DNA of 64,000 nt, taken from the NCBI GenBank assembly GCA_009838195.1, contig VXSC01000047.1, forward strand, positions 62,001 through 126,000, written 5' to 3'. The DNA comes from Rhodothermaceae bacterium. Its GTDB lineage: Bacteria > Bacteroidota > Rhodothermia > Rhodothermales > Bin80. Within the stretch, counting starts at the first letter, position 1; each line of letters starts with the position of its first letter. The position numbers were made by a program, and so were the translations under genes. The notes under the pieces are model-generated. The model saw only the letters and a list, made by a program, of their open reading frames with translations. It was not told the origin of the DNA and did not search any database. Of the stretch, positions 10,201 to 18,300 are shown piece by piece.

Positions 10201-10555
10201 CACCAATACCCCACTCCAGGCATTGGTCCTCATGAATGACCCGCAATTTGTCGAGGCATCACGCGCATTGGCCGAGCGTGTCCAGCGAGAGATTCCCGGA
10301 GATATAGCCCTCCAAATTGAACACGGCTTCCGGCTTGCTACCGGGCGTCATCCCAGTGAAAAGGAAGTTGAGCTCATGACGGATCTGCATGCTCAGGAAA
10401 AAGTGCGCTTTGCCGAAAACCCTGCCGATATTGACTCACTTTTTGCCGTTGGGGAAATGATTGCCGATGCGTCCCTTGATCGTGCCAATACCGCTGCACT
10501 GACAATGGTTGCACAACTTATCTTGAACCACGACGAAGCCTACACCAAGCGTTGA
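7292..10555 (+). CDS. PSCyt1-DUF1549-LamG-DUF1553 lipoprotein
   Basis: A 1087-residue protein. The N-terminus is a lipoprotein leader with LVGAC (Cys about residue 44); an inner ATG at 7319 would give a more usual leader length. Residues about 64-160 are a planctomycete-type cytochrome c domain with the heme motif CYACH. DUF1549 follows (about 190-400) and contains a second CARCH motif. A LamG/concanavalin-like domain (about 480-690, with GKAANFDSDYDFLQV) comes next, and DUF1553 (about 780-1060) ends the protein. This combination is common in Planctomycetes and also in Rhodothermota and Verrucomicrobia, where it sits beside DUF1501 genes in polysaccharide-related loci. The gene overlaps or abuts the DUF1501 gene. 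The biochemical role is not established in anything I know. Confidence 0.85.
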   Translation: MLNHDFSTIMRSGFDSINLFFVQPSGKSLIRLAPLCILLLVGACSTNLESDPDIRARLPERVDYNFHIQPLLSDRCYACHGPDDNAREADLHLYTEEGALAAKLQSGGYAIVPKRPGRSELMRRITSSDPETVMPPPESNLTLSDYEIALINRWIEQGAEWKPHWAFIPPTLPPIPSVQDDMWPENDIDRFVLARIEREGLIPSEESDQERLLRRVTLDLTGLPPTLEEIDDFLNDNTPGSYERVVDRLLDSEAYGERMATEWMDLSRYADSHGYHADGIRTMWPWRDWVIKAFNENMPYDEFVTWQLAGDLLPNATREQILATGFHRNHPMTAEGGVIDEEYRLEYVAERTNTTAQAFLGLTMECARCHDHKFDPVSQAEYFQLSAFFNNVNELGMTGDDGNAGPLLMMPTPEEETVLEQKRDRIEHLETALNARAEEIKQKGLHADVPMPGNVPDSELVSYFPFDQTSGEVTPNMAPGGKEGKTGGGTLTSVEGQLGKAANFDSDYDFLQVDEAGNFERIDPFSVAVWIRPDTSGAYTRIVGNAFHKNTYWRGWEVYLDSLNHLSVRLIHALPHNYLHVRSNEPVAVDDWTHTAFTYDGSSRADGVQLYLQGQRVPARIEYDNLYKSILPVDGLYKPTSRPMRIGRSYRAFGGDDGIFMGDMDELKIYARQLTASDIAILANTSVQGDELAVFLNYYDQHYRELLRELKEARAEEEAAVSEVMEVMVMEEMDEPRPTHVLERGLYDQPREQVSPGTPLVLGSLSDDVPPTRLGLAQWLFSPEQPLTARVTVNRYWMMFFEQGLVSTPEDFGNQGALPSHPALLDYLAVSFVNSGYDLKALVKSIVMSATYRQSSLAPTELQELDPTNLLLARGPRHRLSAEMVRDNALAASGLLVNQVGGPSVKPYQPPGLWIEKGNFSQFLLHYKQDEGEALYRRSLYTFIRRTSPPPTMLVFDAPDRSTCFVRRQNTNTPLQALVLMNDPQFVEASRALAERVQREIPGDIALQIEHGFRLATGRHPSEKEVELMTDLHAQEKVRFAENPADIDSLFAVGEMIADASLDRANTAALTMVAQLILNHDEAYTKR

Positions 10556-10563
10556 TAGTCACC

Positions 10564-12018
10564 ATGCATGAATGTCATAATTACGATCAGCAATATACCC
10601 GCCGGGATTTCCTGACGCGCACGACGCTCGGACTTGGTGCGGCAACGTTGGCCTCACTCCTCAACCCGGTATCTGCCACCGGTGCGCAGATCAGTGGCGA
10701 TCCGGTGCCGGGAATCCTCGGAACAACACACTTTCCTGCGAAGGTCAAGCGTGTGATTTATCTGCTGCAGAGTGGTGCACCATCACAGTTGGATCTCTTT
10801 GACTACAAGCCTTCTCTGGAGTCTTACCATGGTGAGGAACTACCACCGTCTGTCCGTGGCATGCAACGACTGACCGGTATGACTGCTGGTCAGAAAAGCT
10901 TCCCGATGGTGCAGTCTCCCTTTTCTTTTGCGCAGCATGGAGATAGCGGTGCATGGGTTAGCAACCTGATGCCCTATACCTCCCAGGTTGTAGATGAACT
11001 CTGCTTCGTTCACTCCATGTACACCGATGCCATCAATCATGACCCTGCGATCACGTTCCTGCAAAGTGGCTCCCAGCAGCCCGGCCGTCCTTCCATGGGT
11101 TCATGGCTGAGTTACGGTCTAGGAAGTGAGAATGCCAATTTACCCTCGTTCGTGGTGCTGGTCACCAAGGATAAGTTGGGGCAGCCGCTGTATTCCAGAC
11201 TATGGGGGAACGGTTTTTTGGCATCACAACATCAGGGCGTCCAGTTTCGTGCGGGCAAAGATCCTGTGCTTTATTTGAGCAACCCTCCGGGGATCACTCA
11301 GGGCGATCGCGAGCGGCATATGCGTGCACTTCGTGAGCTCCAAGAATTACAACTGGAGCAACTCCAGGACCCGGAGATCGAAACCAAGATTGCGCAGTAC
11401 GAAATGGCCTTCCGTATGCAGACTTCTGTGCCGGAAGTCACTGCTATTGAGGACGAACCCGATTCCACTTTTGCCCTCTATGGAGACGACGCCCGGGAAG
11501 CCGGCACATTTGCAGCCAACTGCCTGTTGGCACGACGGCTTGCCGAACGCGGCGTACGCTTCATTCAACTCTACCACCAAGGCTGGGACCACCATGGCGG
11601 ACTCTACGGTGCGATCCAGACTCAGGCCAAAGAAACGGATCAGGCCTCGGCAGCGCTAGTCTTGGATCTCAAGCAGCGTGGATTACTGGACGATACTCTC
11701 GTCATTTGGGGCGGCGAGTTTGGGAGAACCAATTACTCACAGGGGCGCCTGACCCGGGAGGGATTTGGGCGGGATCACCATCCACGCTGTTTTACGTTGT
11801 GGATGACCGGTGGTGGAATCAAGAAAGGGTTCTCCTACGGTGCGACTGATGAGCTCGGATACAACATTGCGCGGAATCCTGTGCATGTACATGATTTTCA
11901 GGCGACTATTCTGCATCTCCTCGGTGTTGATCATGAGCGTCTCACCTTCCGGCATCAAGGGCGACGATACCGCTTGACTGATGTTTTCGGGAACGTAGTC
12001 CATGACCTTCTGACTTGA
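10564..12018 (+). CDS. Tat-exported DUF1501 family protein
   Basis: I start at the ATG at 10564. A TTG at 10552 is in frame but would put three extra residues in front and overlap the previous gene's stop. Residues about 12-35 carry a twin-arginine signal (TRRDFLTRTTLGLGAATLASLL). The rest matches DUF1501, a sulfatase/alkaline-phosphatase-like family, with the blocks SGAPSQLDLFDYKP, GAWVSNLMPY, GWDHHGG and VIWGGEFGRTNYSQG. DUF1501 genes nearly always follow PSCyt1/DUF1549/DUF1553 genes, as here, so the two products probably act together at or beyond the inner membrane. Confidence 0.88.
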   Translation: MHECHNYDQQYTRRDFLTRTTLGLGAATLASLLNPVSATGAQISGDPVPGILGTTHFPAKVKRVIYLLQSGAPSQLDLFDYKPSLESYHGEELPPSVRGMQRLTGMTAGQKSFPMVQSPFSFAQHGDSGAWVSNLMPYTSQVVDELCFVHSMYTDAINHDPAITFLQSGSQQPGRPSMGSWLSYGLGSENANLPSFVVLVTKDKLGQPLYSRLWGNGFLASQHQGVQFRAGKDPVLYLSNPPGITQGDRERHMRALRELQELQLEQLQDPEIETKIAQYEMAFRMQTSVPEVTAIEDEPDSTFALYGDDAREAGTFAANCLLARRLAERGVRFIQLYHQGWDHHGGLYGAIQTQAKETDQASAALVLDLKQRGLLDDTLVIWGGEFGRTNYSQGRLTREGFGRDHHPRCFTLWMTGGGIKKGFSYGATDELGYNIARNPVHVHDFQATILHLLGVDHERLTFRHQGRRYRLTDVFGNVVHDLLT

Positions 12019-12080
12019 CCCACCCAATAGCACGATCCCCAAGAATTAGAGAAATAGACTAATCTATAGTAGTAACGAGC

Positions 12081-12392
12081 ATGGGTGATTTTCCATCTAT
12101 CCGTGAGTTAGAAAAAGCCTTGGTGGAGCAGATTTCGGATTCGCATGGCTCACCCTTTATTGCTCACTGTGATGTAGCTACCGAACGGGAAGAGGCTGCT
12201 TTAATGGAGGTCGTTAACCATATCAACGGAAGCATACCCGAGTTTCTGCAGCTTATGCCGCTCTTCCCGTGTGTCTGTGTGAGATTTGTGGCAACAGCAC
12301 TTTCAGAATCCTATGGGGCTGAAGGAAGAGAAGTTTACGGCTTGATTGCCGACCGCTTAGGCCTTGGTGATACCATTCCAGCCAAATACTGA
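12081..12392 (+). CDS. N-terminal fragment of a DruH/YjiT-like protein, cut by an in-frame TGA
   Basis: A 103-codon open frame ending at TGA 12390-12392. The 25 codons after the TGA (12393-12467) stay open in the same frame and run straight into the 959-codon gene starting at 12468, since 12468 minus 12081 is 387 or 129 codons. The segment FPCVCVRFVATALSESY and the bridge residues SKFFYLFRYSCERVGLALP look like one continuous alpha-helical N-terminus. I therefore read this as the first part of one roughly 1088-residue gene and not as an independent small protein. Confidence 0.6.
   Translation: MGDFPSIRELEKALVEQISDSHGSPFIAHCDVATEREEAALMEVVNHINGSIPEFLQLMPLFPCVCVRFVATALSESYGAEGREVYGLIADRLGLGDTIPAKY
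12390..12392 (+). other. In-frame TGA interrupting the DruH-like gene
   Basis: This is the only stop between 12081 and 15347 in this frame. It may be a real nonsense mutation, a sequencing error, or a recoded codon. Nothing typical of a selenocysteine element was recognised, and the residue that would stand here is unknown. Confidence 0.6.
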
Positions 12393-12467
12393 TCAAAGTT
12401 TTTCTACCTTTTCAGATATAGTTGCGAACGAGTTGGTTTAGCTCTCCCATCGGAGAACACCACAGGG

Positions 12468-15347
12468 ATGGTTTCTTCCTACTTGTTTCAGGCGGGCATA
12501 TCCCGCCACCGACTTCCCTTACTCGCAGACACCTTCCTGAAGGCAGAGCGTCTTTTGGGATGGCCAAACAGTGACAACACTAGAGATTTAGATGACTGGG
12601 AGGACAAAGCAATAGATCTTGCCCCTCATGGTCACATTGTACTTCGACGTATTGTAAAAGAGGATCCGACGGCTTACCACGCCATCGTATTTGCCCACCT
12701 TCGAAGATCCAGTGGCTTACCTAGATCACGGTTTGAGCGTGAATTCCTGAAAGCGATTGAACCTCGGGCGAAATCAGTGCGACATAGCAGAAAGGCTATG
12801 CATTTTATCCCTGATTTGGAATTTGGGAACGGCGAGCTGTGTATTACAATCCCGCAGAGAGCGCACAGAGTAGAAGTAAAAATCAATGGACATATCCATC
12901 CACTCAGTCCAGGTAGGCAACTAGGATTGCCCCTACCGTGGCCAACTCGCATTGAATGGCGACGTCATGGTAGCGATAGATACCGTTGGGAAACGATCCA
13001 TATTCTGGATGACCAGCAAAAAATATTTGTTTTCGACGGTGAGACGGGGGGCTATAAGAAATACATAGACCCCACCACATCGTCAAGTAGACAGAGCGTT
13101 CGGGCTGGTCCACTCTGCCTTATATCCAGGACAACGTTTGAAGTCAACGAGGAATGTTCGCACTGCTTGGGTGATGAAGCGTTCGTTCTCTTCTGTAACG
13201 TCTCCACAGAGATGATCATTCAGCGATGTAACCTGCAGTTCAATGTTGCGGTGGAAGACCGCTTGCGCCTAGAGGTATTTGGAGAGGCGATAGTCCGTGA
13301 CCGAAAAGGCTGGTTGCTTGCAGGGCCAATCTCAGTCCAAGTCCACGGTCGAAACACAGAAACTTCAGAGTCGCTTGAGGTAAGGCTGCGACATCCCGCG
13401 ATAAGAGGCGAACATAAGTATCCAGTGTACAGCAGATCAAACAGCGAACAGATTGCTAAGCTTGAGATGCCCAAAGACGGGGACTTTGGGTTAGCATGTG
13501 TATCTCTTCATATCCGAGGACAGGACCGGACATTATATCGAACATATTTTTGGTACTGGCCTAGTCTCAAAGGACTCCTTCACGAACGCTTATTCAATGC
13601 GTCATTAATCCCAGATAATCTCGCAGAAAAGAAACTGTTACATATCCGTCCAAACAGTCGCGGGCAACTTGAAATTATTGAGGGAGGATCCTATCTACGA
13701 GCCCGACTGTGTTTTTGGGTAGAACGCAAACTGGTCAGTTTCACTCTGCCTCCACCAGGAGCATCTATATCGGTACGAAGGCCTGACGGAAGTGAGCAAG
13801 CATTGAGAGTGGGGGCATCACTTCTCGTACAAGATGACTATGCATCCAACCTGATTGTGCGGTATTCTGATCCGATGGCAAAAATCGACTCAAAAGGAGA
13901 GATTATTCCCACGGCATTTGGTAAGGTCGGGATGTGGCGCACATCGTTTGCGGCCCTCAAACAAGAAGGTGAGCATAACAGAGTTCGTTTACTTCCCAGT
14001 TGCGAATCGAAACCTTCTCTGGATCTTGTCCGCATTGTTCTAGAGACACATCCCAGTTCCTTTAGGGCTCATCAGTATAAAGATGTTTGGTTCGCCGAAG
14101 CGGAATTTGAAAGTCCAATTGATGCCGTACGGATTAAGGCAAAAAACTTGATTACTGGCGAAAAGGTTGACGCGAATGTTTCGGTGAGATCTCAATCGGA
14201 TCTCTCGGATGAGTCAACTCTAATTTCTGTGATACCAACAATTTCCCCTAACCGTCTGAGAATAGAAATACCCCAGAACAACTACATGGATGGTATCTGG
14301 TTTGTACGCCTACATGTTCTAGAACACGGTGGCAAAGGCTGGCTCCCTGTTATCAATTCTTCTGGAGAATCTTATGCAACCTGCATCGCGCCAACCGATT
14401 TTGCTCAAAAATTGGTCTCGGAAGATCCTTCTGTTTGGTGTTCTGAAATCCAGCATACTCAAGCTTTTCTTAGACTGAGTAAAGCCATTGAAACACCGAT
14501 TGCTAAGCCGTGTCGACCGAACGTGAGCCATCTTGCTCTGAATGCCTGGAGGCAGCTGGGGAAATTGCTTGCCACACGGTCTCAAGCCGATCAGACCAGC
14601 CTTCTCAACGCCTGTGCACTTCCCCCATCAACTCATGCCCCCGAAACTTGGATCCCCACTTATCATCCCGTAGAAATTGCCCCCAATCTATTCGCAATCC
14701 CGTCCGAGGAACTCGCGATATTAGCCTCAAGTGAACAGCCAGAATACAAAGAGTTTGAGTTGGTCGGCCTCGCAGGGATTACCGAGTCCTTACAAGATGC
14801 GGTAGACGTCTTGGATGTCAGTATTACGTTCTTGACCAGCTTCACGAATGCATATGCCTTACAAGGAAACCCTGCTGCATCTCCAGGTGGTTTCAACTTC
14901 GCTCTATACTGTGAATGGGCACGGGAAATGGAACAGATCGCTGACGATGACAAGCCGCTGTCAATCTGGCACCATGATCGGGCCTGTTATAGAATGGCAG
15001 ATCGGATTGAAGCCGCCCAGAAAAACCCTTTCTCTTCGCTCCGATTGAGTAAAGCAGCCAAGATTGTTCGCAGCACCCCGGGTTTCAATTACGAAAGTTT
15101 GAACATCCCTGATGATTTGGGAGAAAAGTTTTCATTGGTTAAGGAGACCCCACGACTGATGGCGACTCTTACAGAAGCTTGGCGCAAAGGAAATGCTGAG
15201 AAATATTGGAATGACTTAGCTTCCAAAGCGAACATGCCTGTGGAGAAGACTCGAAAGCGTGTGGGGACAATTCTTCGACTAGCCCCTGAGCTCTTGGCTT
15301 TCTATCTCCTTCTTTGGGTGCTTGTGGAAAAGCACGAAAGAGCATAG
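12468..15347 (+). CDS. DruH/YjiT-like protein, main part (Druantia type III-like)
   Basis: A 959-residue protein with no recognisable enzyme motif. It starts with a helical region (residues 1-110, YLFQAGISRHRLPLLADTF, LGWP, DDWEDKA). A long beta-rich middle follows (about 130-640, with repeated sandwich-like strands), and a helical C-terminal third ends the protein. It lies 2 bases before a 1.6 kb-residue DUF1998 helicase. A large helicase of this kind with a roughly 1000-residue partner is the arrangement of Druantia type III (DruH plus DruE), and I recall the E. coli YjiT family as a relative of DruH. The match is by size, context and N-terminal pattern only. In-frame sequence extends upstream across a TGA, so the true protein may be longer or the gene broken. 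Confidence 0.6.
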   Translation: MVSSYLFQAGISRHRLPLLADTFLKAERLLGWPNSDNTRDLDDWEDKAIDLAPHGHIVLRRIVKEDPTAYHAIVFAHLRRSSGLPRSRFEREFLKAIEPRAKSVRHSRKAMHFIPDLEFGNGELCITIPQRAHRVEVKINGHIHPLSPGRQLGLPLPWPTRIEWRRHGSDRYRWETIHILDDQQKIFVFDGETGGYKKYIDPTTSSSRQSVRAGPLCLISRTTFEVNEECSHCLGDEAFVLFCNVSTEMIIQRCNLQFNVAVEDRLRLEVFGEAIVRDRKGWLLAGPISVQVHGRNTETSESLEVRLRHPAIRGEHKYPVYSRSNSEQIAKLEMPKDGDFGLACVSLHIRGQDRTLYRTYFWYWPSLKGLLHERLFNASLIPDNLAEKKLLHIRPNSRGQLEIIEGGSYLRARLCFWVERKLVSFTLPPPGASISVRRPDGSEQALRVGASLLVQDDYASNLIVRYSDPMAKIDSKGEIIPTAFGKVGMWRTSFAALKQEGEHNRVRLLPSCESKPSLDLVRIVLETHPSSFRAHQYKDVWFAEAEFESPIDAVRIKAKNLITGEKVDANVSVRSQSDLSDESTLISVIPTISPNRLRIEIPQNNYMDGIWFVRLHVLEHGGKGWLPVINSSGESYATCIAPTDFAQKLVSEDPSVWCSEIQHTQAFLRLSKAIETPIAKPCRPNVSHLALNAWRQLGKLLATRSQADQTSLLNACALPPSTHAPETWIPTYHPVEIAPNLFAIPSEELAILASSEQPEYKEFELVGLAGITESLQDAVDVLDVSITFLTSFTNAYALQGNPAASPGGFNFALYCEWAREMEQIADDDKPLSIWHHDRACYRMADRIEAAQKNPFSSLRLSKAAKIVRSTPGFNYESLNIPDDLGEKFSLVKETPRLMATLTEAWRKGNAEKYWNDLASKANMPVEKTRKRVGTILRLAPELLAFYLLLWVLVEKHERA

Positions 15348-15349
15348 CA

Positions 15350-18300
15350 ATGCCGCGAGATATTGCCCCCCTACTTCTTCGTGACCGTCTGCGCAAAACA
15401 CTCGTGCGCTACATTGCCACCGCGGTTCCGGTTTCAACCACCCGTGCCCCCGAACTCGCCCGTGCTGTCAGAGAAGCACTGGAAGATTCTTCGCTTGAAC
15501 TGACGAAGGGACCTTTTCTGGAGAGTCTTCCCGACTTCCGCAAAAAGGGATCTATCCAGGAACTGATGGATTCGGGCATACTGACGGATCATTGGCATGC
15601 CCTCCAGAAACCTGACTCTGAATGGCTACTTACACGTTCCCTCCATGAACATCAGGAGCAAGCAATTCGGCAATCCACCACTAACAGGAATTTTATTGTG
15701 GCTACAGGGACGGGGTCCGGCAAGACAGAATGCTTCTTGCTACCCATTGTAGATCGTCTATTGCGCGAGGAGAAGCTAACAGAGCCCGGGGTCCGAGCAG
15801 TAATTATATATCCTCTCAACGCCCTCGCGAATGATCAGTTGTATTTTCGCCTCGCTCCGCTGTTGTTGCGGCAATTGGGAGACCCCGGGATTACTTTCGG
15901 TCGTTTCACTGGCCAAGTCCGATCAAGTGCGAACAGACGTGAGGAAGAGTTACGCCTTCTTGACAACGTAGCCCTTAGGCATGCTTTGGGACTAGATACG
16001 TCGGTTTCAAGTCTTCCGAAATCTTGGCTTCTGTCACGCTCGGAGATGCTGGAGACACCTCCCCATATTCTGATCACGAATTATGCAATGCTGGAGCATC
16101 TCCTGCTCCTACCACGTAACGCTCCACTCTTCCATAATGCTCGCCTGCAGTTTATCGTATTGGACGAAATTCACACCTATGCAGGAGCACAAGCGATTGA
16201 GGTGGCCTTCCTATTGCGTAAGTTGAAGGTTTATCTCGGCTTAGAAGCTGGTACCATTCAGGCTATCGGTACCAGTGCCAGTCTCAATGTCGATGACTTG
16301 CAAGAATTGGCCAAGTTCGCGTCAGATCTATTCGGGGAAGAATTTGATGCAAAGTGTGATCTGATTACGGGTGAACGGAAGATCCATCCAAATCTACTAT
16401 CAGACATCCCCGAAATACAACTCGGTCCAGAAAAATGGATTGAAGTCGGTAATGTTGTATCCGAAATGCTTTCGGACAACGCCCAATCTATTGAGGAATG
16501 GAACGAGAACTGCGAATGTTGCGATGGAATTGAGGAACTCCTCCACCTTGATGGCCATGACCTTAAGGGGGCCCTTAATACTCGCCTTGCAGAAATTTCT
16601 GAGGTTAGATCCGTCGCTCACGAACTTACTGATGGACTACGAGACTTTGAGAGCCTCGCCAACACAACCTTCCCTAACAGTTCCTCCAAGACTCGCAATA
16701 GAGCCCTTCGATCCCTTATCTCTGCCGTGGTTTTCGCACGGCCAGACAATTCAGAATTTCCGATCCTCCCAGCCCGTTATCACTTGGCAGTCACCGGAAT
16801 TGACGGTGGTGTGGTACGTCTTGATTCTGAATCTAAGGAGGGTTGGTCTGATTTTCGTCCGAAGAAGTCCCATAGCGACAAGAGTGGTGTGCCGTATTTT
16901 GGTGTTCTCCCATGCCGTAACTGTGGAGAGCCCTACTTGGAAGGGTGGTACGTTAGGGGAAGAATATTTGGAAAACCTGTCCCAGGGGCTAAACGTGCCA
17001 TTTTTCGTATTGCCGCATTGGGAGATATTACAGCCTTTGAGATGGGTGTCGGGGAGGAAGAGACAGTAGATGAGGACGAAGAACGTCTATATGTCAATCC
17101 CCAAACGGGTATTGCCGAATCTACATTTACACCCGATGGTGTCCAGATTATAATGCACAGACTGCGGGAAGACGAGGATGAAAAGCGGCTTTATCTACAT
17201 GCATGCGTCGTGTGCGGCAACCGAGAACGGCGTTTCCCAGAGCCCATCACTACTTTGCATCCTGGGGATGATGCCCTCGCTGCCGTTGCGACTCAGGTTC
17301 TATTTGAGGCACTGCCCAATCAGGAAGATAGTGAAACGCCGAAACCGCTGGGAGGCCGAAAGCTACTGGCCTTTTCTGATAATCGACAGGACGCCGCATT
17401 CTTCGCTCCTTTCTTCCAACGTACAAGTCTGAACGTAACGCTGCGGACATGTATTGTACAAGCGGTTCGAGAAGCCAATGATGGAGGCGGACTCCCCCTA
17501 CGGCAAGTTCGTAATAAAGTCTGGTGGCTCCTGAATGACGGTGGACAAATTGCATACAAAGTATATCATCAATTAATCAACACGAGCGATAAGGACGCCA
17601 AGGACATCCTATTTGCACAAATTATTGCAGAGTTTTTTGTTCTTGGCCAGATAAGGACATCCTTGGAGGGATTGGGTATAGCACTGGTGGAGTACGACCA
17701 GTCAAGTCTAGATAGGTTAGCAGAGGCCATTCGTTCGACCGCAGGGAATTTGAGCCACGTGGAAGCAAGAGTTTTTGCAGAACTCACGCTTGATCGGATC
17801 CGCCATGAAAGGTTGATCGCTGATCCAAACGATGAACTTGATCTTTCTGACGAAGCGATTTGGGGGCCCTTCAAAAAACAGAAGAACAGATGTATAAATT
17901 TACAACGGAATTCCTCGAAGCAAGATCGCCATATCTTCGGGCTCCTTCCCAGAGGGGCTGCTGATAACCGTTCTACATGGATATTAGAATATAGGCTGAA
18001 TCTATCACGAGATCAGGCGTTCCAAGTCTTAGAAAAATTCTGGCAGTGTGCCCGAGAAGAGTCGCTCCTCATCCGGGCCAACCATAGAGGATACGGCCTC
18101 AACCTAGAAAAACTTCGGATTATCAATGGCATAGACCTCCGATTCTACGAGTGTGACAAATGTGGAACACGTACGTATCGATCTGTACGAAAAATATGCC
18201 CATCTTGGAGATGTGATGGTAGGCTGAACGAACTATGCCCTGAAATTCGAAGCGATCTGATCAAGGAAAATCATTATGCTCACATGTACTTGCGGGAAGC

